Part shown: piece after piece, positions 1 through 11,493 of the stretch
How positions within the stretch are numbered: position 1 is the stretch's first letter
Layout of the letters: each line of letters begins with the position of its first letter
From: Mycosarcoma maydis
Taxonomy: Eukaryota > Basidiomycota > Ustilaginomycetes > Ustilaginales
Reading direction: 5' to 3'
DNA: 64,000 bases
NCBI RefSeq assembly: GCF_000328475.2
Contig: NC_026484.1
Span: 186,001-250,000, forward strand
Program-made: the position numbers and the translations under genes
The notes under the pieces: generated by a model
The model's database searches: none
What the model was told of the DNA's origin: nothing
The model's input: only the letters and a program-made list of their open reading frames with translations

Positions 1-1924
1 ATTCGTCCTTGTGCGAGGTGAGGATGAAACTAGCGATCTCGTCGATCAACTTGCTCTTGGGCTTTTTGCGCACCTGATACTCGAGATTCGGGCGATTGAA
101 GCTCGACGAGAGCTGCAATACGTTGCGCATCTTAAGACAGGACTTGACATCCTTGATGACACGCGCATTGGCTGTAGCAGTGAGTGCCATGATGGGTACC
201 TGCGGATACTTGTCTCGCAGCGCACCCAGCTCGGTGTAATGCGGACGAAAGTCGTGTCCCCATTGACTGACGCAATGTGCTTCGTCGACGACGATGCGCG
301 CCAACCGCTTCTGCGAGTAAAGGAGGTCGAGGAGTTCCATCGCCTGGTTAGATTGGCGAATGAATTCTGGCGTTACATAGAGCAGCCTCAAAGAGCCCAC
401 GCGATCCCTGGCCGTGTTGAATGCGTCTCGACGGTCGTTCGCGCTCATGTCGCCAGTAAGCTTGACGGCGGGTACGTCCTTCCTGACGAGGTCCAGCACC
501 TGGTCTTCTATGAGTGAGAGAAGCGGTGAGATGACAATGCTGACGCCCGTGGCTTTATCTGTGTCGATGCAAGCGGGCAGCTGATAGCAGAGCGACTTTC
601 CGCCACCGGTTGGCATAAGGACGAAGACGTCGCGTCCGCTGAGCGTGCCATTGATCGCCTCTAGCTGATTGCGTCGAAAGCGCTTCAGTTTGAAGAATTT
701 CTTGAGCACGTAGCCTACTTGGGTGGTCCAAGGATAATGGGGCATGCTGCGCAGCTGATCCTTGGACATAGGCTCTTGCATCGAGGGGCCGCAAAGCTTG
801 AATTTCTCCTCGACCGGCATGGCCTCAACATCGTCTTCGTCATCATCGCTGAGTTCATATATCTGTGCGTTGACAATAGGTTGATCACGTCTGTCCGCAC
901 TGAGGCTGCCTTGCAGAAAGCCGTCTTGATCATCGACGTTGACGGCACTTGTTGCCACGGAGGGAGCCTCATCGGCTTGGGTACGGTGCTGAATTGAGTT
1001 GTCTACAATTTCTGGCAAATCTGTGCTGTTCTCGTTCGCAGAAACGATGTCATCGCTAGCATGTAGAATGTGGCTTGGATCTCGCAGTACGCGGAGAGGA
1101 GCCGTTGAGTTGGATTTAGATGCTGTCGAGGAAGGTGTTTGCTCGCGCGATGTCGTTACAGGTGAGGCAAGAGGCTTCCTCGCAGCTGACACCATGTTGT
1201 CGCCCAAGATCTGAAACGAGCTCGAGGTTGTGCGGACCGCCGAATCAGAATAAGGATTTGCTGGCAAACTTCTGACTGGAGTCGACCTTCTCGAGGTATT
1301 CTCGGCAGTGTGACCAGGCGTAGTTGCCGAGGTAAGCGACGGAGCGGGCACAGCTCCAAATTCTTTCGCACCGAGCGCCCAAGCGATGTGAGCCAGCTTC
1401 TTTTGCATCTCGTGCACACGCTCGAAGGCTTCGTGCTTTTGGTACCAAGCCTCGGGGCCGTGCCATCCCAGCTCTAGTGTTTGCAATTGTGCCAAACGGC
1501 CGCGCAAAATTTGTTCCTTGGCCGCAAAATCGATCCGAAGCTCGTCTTCGCTGTACTTGTCATATTGTGAGTCATACTGAGGAGGCGCGGTCTGAGATGA
1601 GCCAAGCGGTGGATATTTACGAGGTGTCTGCGATATCGAGCCACTCGAGGTAGGCTGTGGCAGACGCGATCCTGATGGCAGGCCGCCGCTGACGTTTGAG
1701 ATGGAAGCGGCCGATGGACCAGACCTCGATCTCTTTTGAGCAGTGGATGCGTCCTGGTCATCGGTAATAGACCGCTTGGGTGACGGTCGATCACGTGCAC
1801 CTACGTGTTTGACATCGTCTAGGTGTGTATGCTCGTCATCGTCGAGATAGATGATCCCAGACCTGCGATCTTCCGCTTTGCACGCGCGATATGGGGTATT
1901 TGGGGTTAGTGCGGATTGCGGCAT
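1..1924 (-). CDS. SGS1: RecQ-family DNA helicase, Sgs1/BLM type (partial, C-terminus beyond window)
   Basis: ATP-dependent 3'-5' DNA helicase of the Sgs1/BLM group, which acts in the nucleus with Top3-Rmi1 to dissolve recombination intermediates. The minus frame is open without a stop from the window edge to 2221. The first in-frame ATG is at 1924, giving about 641 residues here. Residues 1-380 are low-complexity and acidic, typical of the Sgs1 N-terminal tail. The helicase core follows, with the Q-motif region FRRNQLEAI near residue 419, Walker A PTGGGKS at 438-444, and DEAH at 547-550 continuing into [12 protein letters not shown]. Motif III reads ALTATA. The RQC and HRDC domains would lie outside the window. 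No intron is needed. The tail is shorter than in yeast Sgs1, so an upstream exon cannot be excluded. The family call is firm from the helicase motifs; the Sgs1 assignment rests on the YPW...FKL block before the core and on overall likeness. Confidence 0.9.
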   Translation of the reverse strand, partial: MPQSALTPNTPYRACKAEDRRSGIIYLDDDEHTHLDDVKHVGARDRPSPKRSITDDQDASTAQKRSRSGPSAASISNVSGGLPSGSRLPQPTSSGSISQTPRKYPPLGSSQTAPPQYDSQYDKYSEDELRIDFAAKEQILRGRLAQLQTLELGWHGPEAWYQKHEAFERVHEMQKKLAHIAWALGAKEFGAVPAPSLTSATTPGHTAENTSRRSTPVRSLPANPYSDSAVRTTSSSFQILGDNMVSAARKPLASPVTTSREQTPSSTASKSNSTAPLRVLRDPSHILHASDDIVSANENSTDLPEIVDNSIQHRTQADEAPSVATSAVNVDDQDGFLQGSLSADRRDQPIVNAQIYELSDDDEDDVEAMPVEEKFKLCGPSMQEPMSKDQLRSMPHYPWTTQVGYVLKKFFKLKRFRRNQLEAINGTLSGRDVFVLMPTGGGKSLCYQLPACIDTDKATGVSIVISPLLSLIEDQVLDLVRKDVPAVKLTGDMSANDRRDAFNTARDRVGSLRLLYVTPEFIRQSNQAMELLDLLYSQKRLARIVVDEAHCVSQWGHDFRPHYTELGALRDKYPQVPIMALTATANARVIKDVKSCLKMRNVLQLSSSFNRPNLEYQVRKKPKSKLIDEIASFILTSHKDE

Positions 1925-3204
1925 AACTGAAAGAAGGCAATCCTGGGCAATGTGCGTGTCCGACACCTTTGGGGCGAGCTGACACGAGTCGATGTTCTTG
2001 ATGCGAGAGCGACGTTGGCAACACAGCGAGTACTTCGATGTACAACGTCTGGTGAGAACAATGAGAACAATGCGGATGAGATTGGGCTTCGAGCCACTGG
2101 CGAGGCAACGAATGGGCCAGTGTTTGCTCAGCGGAGTCGCTGGAGGTAATGACGATTCTGCGGGCGAAAAGGATGGCGAAAAGAGGGTAGTGATTTGCTC
2201 AGGGCCGACTGGAGGGCTTCAACAGCAAGTCATCCGGAGTGCTCTCTTTTCGGTGTGCAAGTACGATAGCAGATGGGATTGCTGATGCTGAGAAAATGAC
2301 AGAACGAGAGGCGCTGCCGACGTTGATAGAATTGCGCGGAGTTGATATTATTGCGGCAAGAGCAGATAGATAACACGATCATGTGAATGCTGAGTCAGTA
2401 TCGCGGGTGTCGGCCGATGCCGAGAGTCGATCGACAAAATCAACAGACGATAGATGTAGGCTGCGATGAAGGGGCGAGCCGAACGTGTTGAAAAGAGTGC
2501 TGCTGATCGGCTGTGATTGTGGATCGAAAAAGGTTCTTTTGCCACGTATGCGATGTGGATAACGCTTCTGAGCGATTTGGTGATCCTTGTGATGAGGAGA
2601 GAAGCCGTCGGCGATTGGAACCGAAGCTTACTGCGCAGTTCCAACGGTCCTACGAGGAGAGTTGCAGCCACCGCGGCGTGCTGCCTGAATTGGAAAAAGT
2701 GTTAATTGCGGTTTCTCAATCGTGAATCACGTTCCCAAGACGCGTTCCGCGTCGGAGCACTTTTACATTTCTTCCTAGAGAGCACCGAGGTTTCGCTCAG
2801 CAGTTTTCTTCACGGTTGATTCGTGATAGTATTCGTGAATTTGTTCGCGACCTGTGCTTGGAATGTCAGGTGGTGTGTGGAGGTCGCTGGGCCAGTCACG
2901 TGATGCATCAAGAAAGTGTCTCCGCTGCAAAGTGCATTTTTTTATGGTTTGGCTCAACCAAGAAAGGTAAAAAGTGGTGGATGCTATTCGTCATTCATGG
3001 TAAGAAAGACACTTTCGACAGTCTCATCCTCATCCATTCCAGCCTCTCCTCTTGCCTGCAGTTGCGCACACTCGACGACAACGCGACAGTATCAGATGGA
3101 CACACAGACGTCAACGTCCAGCAGGAGAGGTAGCCTATTTTCGACCAGAAGACGAAGCTCAGCACTACGAATCACGTCAGGCAGCAGGGCGGAGTACAGA
3201 GTGG
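1925..3204. other. Intergenic region between divergent SGS1 and AT-hook genes
   Basis: I see no convincing gene. The first in-frame ATG of the plus-strand neighbour is at 3205, but its frame is open back to 3052 and beyond without an ATG. Part of the right end may therefore be a 5' exon or leader. Single copies of the CGTGAATCACG-type word occur around 2720. Confidence 0.5.
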
Positions 3205-5286
3205 ATGGAGTCACCCGTCGCCGCTTTGATTCGAAGCGGCAACCTAGGTCAGCGCCAGGAAGATTCGTTCACGCCTGATCTACAGCATTCACGCTACATG
3301 TCGGGTGAATCTGACAATGAATCGGCTTATCCTACACCTTCGGACCCAACCACCGCCGCTCAACCAGTACCTCACGAGACATGGCCCATTAGCAGCAACA
3401 GCAAGATGATTGACGGCATTCCGGTCCGCGCCGACGAGGAAGTGCGCAAGATCCACTACATTGACTCTTCCGCTGACCATGCGTTCTTGACCCCAGCCAC
3501 GAAACTGGAAGCTCCGACGGCAGTGGCTACGACGACCACAATGCCCTCATCGTCGGTCGGGAATGTAGCCGACGTGTCTCATTTGCAAGTCGCACCCACC
3601 AACCAGGCAGCTTCAGCAGCACCAACAGGAGCCTCGCCTATCTCCTCTGCTACATTGCCGCCCTGCTCAAGTGCAGCGCAGAACACCGGCACAGCTCAAG
3701 GTCTGACGGGGAACGCAGCTGCTGTGTCGTCAATGCCTGCCACCGATGCGGCTGTCTGTGCAGCGGACGCTCTGCCCTTGCGACCGGTAAACATGGCAAC
3801 CTCTTCTGCTGCGTCCACACCTGCTTCCACACCAGGCGCAACTCCACAAACGTATGCACGCAAGAGAGGCAGGCCACGCAAGCACCCCCTCCCCGATCCG
3901 AACGCACCACCCAAATCGAAGCGCAAACTAAGTCCAGTCAGATCTGCTGCCGCTGCTGCTAAGAAGAAAGCCACGGCGGCTGCCGCCGCTCGCTCTGCCG
4001 CCTCGAGTGCTGGATCGCTCCTCTCTGTCCCCGATCTCGGTCGTCTCATCCCACAGGGTTCAACGTCGGACAATGCACAAAATTTTATCCAGAACAATCT
4101 TCGCTTGTTTGCCGATCTCTTTGTGGCGCTCCAGAAGCAGGCAGCCACCGACAGTCCAGCACGCAACGAATCCCTCGTCCTTCTCACCGGTGCAACACAG
4201 GAAAACATGCAACACGCTCTCGACGCAGGTCAGAACGAGGTTTCGAATAGCGAAAGCACCAGAACATCTGTGATAGATGAACGTCCGCCCGAAGACATGG
4301 CGACCTCGGCGCGTGAACCGACAGCTGCTCCATCTACTCTGTACGCCGATACTGGCGCCGGTATGGCGAATGTGGGAGCAACGTCGTCAACCTCAGCAGC
4401 TCCTTCTAACCCTATCTCGGGACCCAGCGATGCCATTCGCGACGAAATCAAGAAAAAGATGGCCGACGTTACCAAGGGTCGCGAAGCCATCCAAGCCGAG
4501 ATTCTTCAGATGCGCGTCGACGCAAGCTTCTTCGAGAATGCACAAAAGACGGTCGACGAACGCATCGTTGTGCTCCGAGATCGAATTGCTAAGCACACAG
4601 CGCTGCTACAACGAGAGCGTGAAGCAACGCGCCAGGCGAGGGAAGCCACTCGCAGAGCCAAAAAGGATCGTAAGGCAAGGGAGAAGAGTTTGCGCGATAG
4701 CGAGAGGGAGGAGCGTCGGCTTGCTCAGACGTTTGCACAGCTTGAACGAGAGATCGCTGCCGAAGAAGAGGAGCGGCGGCGACTGGAAGAGGTCGATTCG
4801 AGCGACGAAGAGGAGGACGAGCGGCCCGAGGAGCAACGCGCTTCAGTCTCAGGAAGCCAGTTGCCAGCAACGGAAACAGCTTCGCTCAGTGCGAGTCCCA
4901 CCGAAGCGACAACTGTCTCTGCCACCGGTACGCCTTCCATTGGTAATGAGGCAGCCATCACACCAGACCGTGCCATCGGCTTCAGCGACGAAGAGCTCGC
5001 CAAAGTGCTGGGTATCTCGACCAGTGAGCTTGCAGGCTTCAGTCAGACGCTCGAGCTGACTGCTGGTTTGCCAACTTCGCCAACGCGTACACCGCTCAGC
5101 AGCAGTGCGGCTCAACCAGACGCGACACCTTCGACATTTGCATCCATGCTTCCATCCGTCACAGAGGCTTCTGATTCGAATGCTGACAGCTTTGACGTCG
5201 CCGCGTTTCTCGAGATCGCTGGCTCGTTTGGCAGTGCCAGTGACGCTATCACAAGCGAGTTATCTGCAACGCAACAGCAAGGATAA
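3205..5286 (+). CDS. AT-hook, coiled-coil protein of unknown function
   Basis: A predicted protein of 693 residues from the first in-frame ATG. Around residues 219-226 it carries RKRGRPRK, the AT-hook core that binds the minor groove of AT-rich DNA, followed by a second basic patch (KSKRK), so a nuclear DNA-binding role is likely. Residues of about 412-542 form a long charged coiled coil, ending in an acidic run (SSDEEEDERPEE). The rest is Ser/Thr/Ala/Pro-rich and probably disordered. Near residue 590 is a short ordered-looking segment, FSDEELAKVLGIS. I do not recognise a family beyond the AT-hook. The reading frame extends upstream without ATG, and that extension looks protein-like (acidic, few repeats), so the true start may lie in an upstream exon. 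It is convergent with SDHAF4. Confidence 0.7.
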   Translation: MESPVAALIRSGNLGQRQEDSFTPDLQHSRYMSGESDNESAYPTPSDPTTAAQPVPHETWPISSNSKMIDGIPVRADEEVRKIHYIDSSADHAFLTPATKLEAPTAVATTTTMPSSSVGNVADVSHLQVAPTNQAASAAPTGASPISSATLPPCSSAAQNTGTAQGLTGNAAAVSSMPATDAAVCAADALPLRPVNMATSSAASTPASTPGATPQTYARKRGRPRKHPLPDPNAPPKSKRKLSPVRSAAAAAKKKATAAAAARSAASSAGSLLSVPDLGRLIPQGSTSDNAQNFIQNNLRLFADLFVALQKQAATDSPARNESLVLLTGATQENMQHALDAGQNEVSNSESTRTSVIDERPPEDMATSAREPTAAPSTLYADTGAGMANVGATSSTSAAPSNPISGPSDAIRDEIKKKMADVTKGREAIQAEILQMRVDASFFENAQKTVDERIVVLRDRIAKHTALLQREREATRQAREATRRAKKDRKAREKSLRDSEREERRLAQTFAQLEREIAAEEEERRRLEEVDSSDEEEDERPEEQRASVSGSQLPATETASLSASPTEATTVSATGTPSIGNEAAITPDRAIGFSDEELAKVLGISTSELAGFSQTLELTAGLPTSPTRTPLSSSAAQPDATPSTFASMLPSVTEASDSNADSFDVAAFLEIAGSFGSASDAITSELSATQQQG

Positions 5287-5710
5287 TGCAAGTCTCATGA
5301 AAGGCTACATGTCCAAGCCGCAATCCGGCTTCCACGCCGTGAAAGTCCAGCAACTCGAAAAATTCCATGAACAACTAATCTCACATCACATCAAATGCAT
5401 CGTGCATCACCATCTTGTACTTTTACACATCAGATACTCGGTTCAACCTACATCTTGACCAATCGTCATGACTTGCTTCACTTCATGCCTTTTGATTCGA
5501 CGCCTGTGAGTGTGAGTGGAGATGTAAAGGAGCTGTGTGCCGCGTACAGGAGCATCGACTGTCATGCCCGCTCTTCCGCCTCAAACTCTCGCGAAGATTC
5601 TGTACGACTTCGTCCTAGAAGATGAGTTTCACGCCTTGAATTGAGATAGCGAGACGTTTTCATCGACAATTGAATAGTATAGTTTACAAAGATGCTGATG
5701 TCGGAGTCAA
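5287..5710. other. Intergenic, tail-to-tail between AT-hook gene and SDHAF4
   Basis: A 424-bp stretch between two converging stop codons, presumably both 3' untranslated regions. I see no gene or repeat here. Confidence 0.6.
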
Positions 5711-6164
5711 CTAGAAATCGGTGGCTCGCCCGCCGTATGTCCACTCCTTCTCGTACTTCAACGGGTCATTCTTGGGACCACCAACTTCGCCCGTGGTAGG
5801 GTTCGTCTCTCCTTCGAATTCAGCTTTGGGCTTTCGTCGAGCATCCGGGTGCATTTCGCCCTTTTCTGGATCCGAGCTTGAGAGAAAAGGTGATGCATCT
5901 TAAGGTACACAGCCATTATCAGATGTTGAATCCGTCAATATCTGTTGAAAGGAGAGGCTCAGATGATATGGTTGACTTACTCTGCTTTTGCTTGACCAAG
6001 TTTTCGAACTCCTTTTGCTCCTGTGGTGGCAAAGGTGGGGGGCCGGGTCGGTTGAAGCCGCCTGAGCGCACGAGAGGGGTGGTGTAGAGCGCTCGACGTG
6101 ATGCGCTTTGCGCCGCACTGTTTGACAGAGAAAATTTAATGGCAGATCTGGTGATTAATATCAT
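5711..6164 (-). CDS. SDHAF4: Succinate dehydrogenase assembly factor 4 (SDHAF4/Sdh8), two exons
   Basis: Mitochondrial matrix chaperone that binds flavinylated Sdh1 before assembly of complex II. Exon 1 is 6164-5981 and exon 2 is 5898-5711. The 82-bp intron 5980-5899 has donor GTAAGT and acceptor TTAAG. The joined frame gives 123 residues, close to yeast Sdh8 (138). The N-terminus (ILITRSAIKFSLSNSA) is basic and Ser-rich with no acidic residue, like a matrix presequence. The C-terminus carries the family signature: FEGETNP, then GEVGGPKNDP, then the terminal block EWTYGGRATDF. A later AG at the end of TCTCAAG would put the second exon out of frame, which decides the acceptor. A longer in-frame upstream ORF (to 6320) is not needed, because the Met at 6164 starts the presequence. 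Confidence 0.9.
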
Positions 6165-6751
6165 CGTGCTGATCTGTGCCCGGAGGAGTCTAGAGTCTAC
6201 CGTCTCTGGGGTGAAGGTGATGAGCAAGTGGCAAGAAAGAAAGTGTGCTGCACGAAGTTGTTGTATGCAAGCTATAGGGTTCGGGTGGAGTCGTGAGTGT
6301 GGAGGTGGCGCGTCACACACTGAATTCCCCGACGTTGGAGCTGCTTACGTGATGCCAGCTCGGGCGAAACGACCTTTTTAGAGAACAAACCTCAGACGCC
6401 CAAGTAGGACCTACCCACCAGCGAAACATCCATGGCATTCAAGATTGTTCAACAGCTAGACACCTGGTACAACTCAGCTTCAACGTCACAACAATCGCTG
6501 AGACGCTCTGTAGCGGAGACACCAGTCAAATTCGCCAGAAACATAATCCGATACACCCTAGATACATACGAGCTGAAACGAAGAAATGAAAACAAACCAC
6601 AAAACCGAGCTGCATCACGATGTGATGGGAATATTGATGAAACACGAATCGTGAATATGAATGTAAGTCATGAGTATGAAACCAAGCATGAACGTGCAAC
6701 GTGCAAGTGAGGGTCACTTGTTACATTTTAGAAATCGTGAATGATGCAAGC
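6165..6751. other. Intergenic region
   Basis: Upstream of SDHAF4 and downstream of the MFS gene, both on the minus strand. I see no coding signal. It has single copies of the ATCGTGAAT word near 6645 and 6734. Confidence 0.5.
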
Positions 6752-8365
6752 TTATTGCCTGGTAGGAACACGAGCAGCGGGGTTCTGGGCTAGAGCACCC
6801 ACGGCATCGCCCTGGATGTCCTGAGGAGCGAACGAGTCGCGCTCCTGATACTTGGCCTCCTTGATGTCGTCCTGCGAACATCGATCCGACTCCTCGTCCG
6901 ACTGCAGCAGACTCGTGTCGATCGCCTTGGGGTTGAACGAGAACGAGCCCTTGGGGATGAAGGTGGCGGCGATTATGACTATGGAGAGGACGGTGAAGTG
7001 AACACCACCAACGTACTTGAGGCAGTCGCGCGCACGGTTGATGGCAGCAACACCAGAAAGACCACGCAGTTGACGGTCGATCCATCGACCAAGGAAGGTC
7101 GAGATGAGCGAGTACATGACAATGTAGGTAACATAGAGGAAAGCCATTACGGAACCGAGAGCCGAGACGTCCTTGTCCTTGGCCTCCATCCTGGCGAGCG
7201 TCGACTGGATGTAAGCAGCGAGCGACACGTCACCAGCAGCCCAACCGTACGAGACGGGGATGAAGACGGCGGCGAGCTTCCAGGCGGATCCGACATTACC
7301 ACGGGTGTAGGGGAAGAAAGGCATCACCCAGACGAGGTTGAGCAACAGAGCATCCAGACGCAACCAGGGCATGGGGGTGGGGATGGCCTGGGTGAAGATC
7401 ATGACCGAGAGGGCACCGAGCAGTTCACCAAAGTTGGAACCGCCGACGATGATCTGCGAATAGGACGAAACACCAATGATGGCACGGGCGTAGATGGGAG
7501 CAAGACCGTTCTCGAGGTATCGGTGACCGTAAAGGGCAAAGGCATATCCGGGAACGAGCCAGATGAATCGGCGGTCGGTGAAGATGAGGTAACCTCCGTA
7601 CCAGAAGGCCTTGATGAAGGCGCGAACACCGTCGACCATCGACATGACGATACCACGGGTCTCAACCTCGACGCGGGCAAGGCGAGACTCCTCCTCATTG
7701 CGCTGGCTCTCACCGAGCGAGGAGATCCAGATCCATACGGCGGCGGCGAGGGTGAAGAGGACGGGAGAGAGGAAAGCAGAGTAGTTGTAGCCAAACTTGC
7801 CGATGAGCGAGGTCGAGGTGAAGGCACCAGTGGTACCGGCAACCTCGTACATGACGTGGACGAAAGCGTCCATCTTTCGCAGACGGTCGACATCACCACC
7901 AACAATGTCACGAGGAATCACACGGCGGATCAGCTCGACAGTGCCGTAAGAGATACCCGAGATGACGTAGATAGGGAAGAGACCATTCGGGCTCCAGCTA
8001 CCGTACTTGGTCTTGTTGTTAGCGGTCTTGTACTTGAGCACACCGCCCGTGGCAGCGTCGGCAATGAGAGGAACAGTAGCGATGATACCAAAAGTAAGAA
8101 CGGCAGTAGCGAGTACCGTACGAGTAGGGAAACGCTTGATCAAGGGAGCGACAATGATGGAGCCGATGCACTGGGCGGCGTAGTTGGTACCGGTCAAGAT
8201 GGCGATCTTCTCGAAACGACGAGCACCAAAACGCTCATTAGCCTGGGTGATAAAGCTTCCTGCAAACAGTTCTAGCGCTACCTTATAACACATAATGCCA
8301 CAGGTATAAATGCCGATGTTGCGACGTTGTTCGGGCGTGAAGGCGCCCCATAGTTGCAGTCCCAT
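6752..8365 (-). CDS. Major facilitator superfamily membrane protein
   Basis: A 537-residue polytopic membrane protein, starting at the Met of MGLQLWGAFTPEQ. Some 10-12 hydrophobic segments are visible (for example AILTGTNYAAQCIGSIIVAP, TVLATAVLTFGIIATVPLIA, FPIYVISGISYGTVELI, SAFLSPVLFTLAAAVWIWI). A long cytoplasmic loop with charged residues (ESQRNEEESRLARVEVETRG) lies between the two halves, as in MFS carriers. The loop with RRVIPRDIVGGD and RLRKMDAFVHVMYEV is distinctive. The substrate cannot be read from the sequence. The C-terminal 60 residues are hydrophilic, with Asp/Glu/Ser clusters. Strong codon bias leaves a long antisense ORF (6998-8275), which suggests high expression. The frame extends upstream to 8560, but the MGLQ start fits the membrane protein better. 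Confidence 0.8.
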   Translation of the reverse strand: MGLQLWGAFTPEQRRNIGIYTCGIMCYKVALELFAGSFITQANERFGARRFEKIAILTGTNYAAQCIGSIIVAPLIKRFPTRTVLATAVLTFGIIATVPLIADAATGGVLKYKTANNKTKYGSWSPNGLFPIYVISGISYGTVELIRRVIPRDIVGGDVDRLRKMDAFVHVMYEVAGTTGAFTSTSLIGKFGYNYSAFLSPVLFTLAAAVWIWISSLGESQRNEEESRLARVEVETRGIVMSMVDGVRAFIKAFWYGGYLIFTDRRFIWLVPGYAFALYGHRYLENGLAPIYARAIIGVSSYSQIIVGGSNFGELLGALSVMIFTQAIPTPMPWLRLDALLLNLVWVMPFFPYTRGNVGSAWKLAAVFIPVSYGWAAGDVSLAAYIQSTLARMEAKDKDVSALGSVMAFLYVTYIVMYSLISTFLGRWIDRQLRGLSGVAAINRARDCLKYVGGVHFTVLSIVIIAATFIPKGSFSFNPKAIDTSLLQSDEESDRCSQDDIKEAKYQERDSFAPQDIQGDAVGALAQNPAARVPTRQ

Positions 8366-11300
8366 GATGGAAAGATATCCGCGAGGGGGTCGATTGGGAG
8401 TCGGGACGAAGAAGAGGCGCAGACTTTTTGGTGGGATAGGAGAACAGTAGTGTGTTGATAGGTGGGTGAAAAGTGGACTGAGAAGAATTGAACCTGGTTG
8501 TGGTCTTATACGGCTCAGGATGATTGGGTAGCACCTTGCGATATTGCCACCCTTGTGCAATAAAGAGAGAGAGACCTTAGAACTCTAGCTTTCTCAGCAA
8601 TCCTGTGCCTGCATCTTCGCAGCAGCCAGCTCCTGCTGAGAAGCTTGGTGAATAGAACAAACCAGCAAAGCTCACACAGTAGGTCTGTGGAGAAGACGGA
8701 GAAAGTGAAAAAGGCCCGTATAGTTTCGAAGACCGAGTTGGACAAGGCCACGTTCCATTCCTGCTGCAGCACATTTCAGGCAGCGTTGCCGCATCTGCAG
8801 CTGGGAAGCTCTCCGACGTAGGGAGAAAGCGTACTGTATAGAATCGGCTTCAGAATGGCCACAACAGCAGTCACAAGTTCAAAGCCCGTCCCTCTGCGAG
8901 CGGAGGAGAGAAGGGAGGTCGAGCCTGCCAGTACGAACCAACACGCCTGAGATAATTCGCCCGTTTTTTTTGTCCTTTGACATGAGGTGTCCAGTACCGC
9001 TTCCAGACTGATCAAAACGCGTCCATTTGTGATTCACCACTGGAAAACTTGCCTTGACGAAAATTGACTCACAAGGAAGCCTTCAGAGCACTACATTATT
9101 GCACACTTTGCGAACGACGGCAGACCCGGGAGCGGCGGCTGGACGGCTTGGCGCTTAGCTATGGAGCCCAGATTGGTTCAACCAAGGAGCCACGAGCAAG
9201 TGCAATCGTGATTTCGTCCAGGAAAGACACTTTTTAATACTTGCTGTATTCGTGCTCACACAAATCACGAATCGTGAATGGCATCTCGATTGGAACTCGT
9301 CTTTAAGAACGTGCGCTCATTTAACGAGAGAGCGAACTAGCTCATAAGCTGTACACGGTCTGGAACGGCGGGGAAAGGAGAAGGGGCGCCTGGGTCCATT
9401 TTTTTGGGTTTGTAGGAAGCGAAGCGAAGCTAGTGACGACCATCACGAAAAATGCAATGAATCCATCCACAGATCATGGATTCACGATTTGGTCCTTCAC
9501 CAGGAAGCGGAGCAACTTAACCGAATCGTGAATCAGATTCTGTCTCTTCCAAAACAACTCTCCTTTGCCCCACAGACTGATCCATCATCGACAAAAGCTT
9601 GACAGATCAGACGACTTTGCGGATCGAACCACGCTGCCGCCCAAGCTCCGTTGCCCTGATCGCACGTGTGATTCCGGGACACGAAATGCACACTGCCTGC
9701 TTTCACACGCTGTATTTTTGTATGTCATTTATTCGGCTTGTGGTATCTGGCCAGCTTATCAGGTCCCATAGTCACACTGCTGCAAGCTTGAACCTAGTCG
9801 ATAGGTTTCCTCGTTCATTGCCAAGACAGAACGTCGTCAGAGCGATATCCAATGTCGGCGAACGTGCCATTTGTTTTCCAGCAACCTTTGCGGCAGGCGT
9901 GCTTCGGTTTGAGTAATGACGAATAGATGATGTCCACGGCTAACTCATTAATAAAGGCGAGCGAATGCTATCGATTTGTCGCCACTCAAGTAAGTTGTGC
10001 GCACAAACAGCCTTGCCGTCGGTCAAGTTTGGCGAGACCTCAGCTCTGCAGTCTGTGCCAGAGCGCAGGAAAGGGCGTGGGGACGGAAGGGTAACCACCG
10101 ACCGGGGGTCCGATCTGACAGGTCTTGGCAAGGTGGCGGGACGAGAACGTGCGCATCCCTAAATCTTGATGCTCTGCTGAAAACAAAGGAATGTCAGCTA
10201 GGCCGCGCAGTACTTTCGAATGAAGTGTAGTGTATCTACAGCAGGCTATCAGCAGCACAGCTATCCGTCAGTGGCTCGTACCTTCCTAGCCTCTGTGTTC
10301 AGAGATCTGGAATCAACAGACACAGCCAATCACGAATTTCAATTTCAATTGCAACTTGACAGAAGCGCCTTGCGATTTGAACAGAAATCTACCTAGTTAG
10401 TCAAAGACAAATTTGTATCGTGCAACCACGGGAAGCCGCTTCGACGACGGTGTTCACGCTAAACGAATGAAGTGGTGTCAAGCAATTCATGGGTCGTCTG
10501 TCCACGTTGGCTTCTTGGCGCAGCTCGTTCACGTCGCGTGGGCTGCTCGATGCTAGCGGGCAAGAAAACTTGTGCTTGCCAAGACTTTGGTTGCAGCTCT
10601 TGGCATGCTCCGGATGCATATTCACCATTTTCAATTTTCAAGATCAAGTTTTACTGTATCGTGTGGGTAAAGCGTTCAAGATCATCTAACTTATCTCAAA
10701 TGCTTTCATCGCATTCCAGCCTGATGGGCTACTAGGTCTCTGCTTGACATTTATCACCCATCGTGGACCTCTGACACTCTACGGATCGCTGCACTTTCAC
10801 CAAGATGAGCCTGTCTATCTCTCGATCTTTGAATTTAGTCTAGTGCCTTGTGATTGCCTGAAGGTTTGCGGTGCCTCAAGCGTAACGACAGCGACTGTTA
10901 ACATTCACGATTGAGAGCCCAGTTTTTGAAGAGGTGAGGAAAGAGATGAATTCATACCAGACCCAAAAGGGAGTCCAGAAATTTGCGCCGGAAAATGACT
11001 GTGGGTTGTCGAAAATAGGCACATTTCTTCGTGGAGGGGAATGCCACAAGAAAAAGAGGCAAAAGAACTGCAGCACCTAGGATTTCTGCGTAGTCCCCCA
11101 CCGCAGTACTAATTAGGCGATACGTAGCTTAGACTTCGTAGATCGGACGGGATGCGGTGCTTTCAACGTTCTATGGCCGCAGATGTAAAGTTATGGTGAG
11201 TAGCATGATATCAAGCGTTTAGTGACCGTCGCTTTGCAAAATTGCGAAAGCTCTCTTCTTTTTCTGCAAGTTTTGTGCCAGCATTTACGCGCCAGTCACA

Positions 11301-11493
11301 AGTCCAACTCACGATTGAAAAGAGAAAAAACAAAACCAATCGTGATTATATCATAAATATACACGATATAGTTATACTTAACTTATATATAGATACATCT
11401 GAGCAAGACTCTCCTCGTTGCAACTATGCGGGTATAGTGGACGGCAATCGCGAAACGGCAGAAAGCAACGTCAGAAAGGGCGATACGCTACGG
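8366..11493. other. 3.1-kb region without a recognisable gene
   Basis: All ORFs here are short and unlike proteins. The left end (8366-8560) is the C/T-rich leader of the MFS gene on the minus strand. Copies of the TTCACGATT/AATCGTGAA word occur near 9268, 9483, 9523, 10328 and 10900. An AT-rich stretch lies at 11325-11398. A non-coding RNA or a fast-evolving multi-exon gene would not be visible to me. Confidence 0.5.

Noticed and set aside
6998..8275. 425-residue plus-strand ORF opposite the MFS gene
   Set aside because: Its sequence is Asp/Glu/Gly/Thr-rich without domains, and the minus strand has clear transmembrane helices. It is an antisense shadow of strong codon bias.
9620..9650. Perfect tRNA B-box-like GGTTCGATCC on the minus strand
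   Set aside because: The flanking bases cannot form a T stem, and no matching A box or acceptor stem is present.
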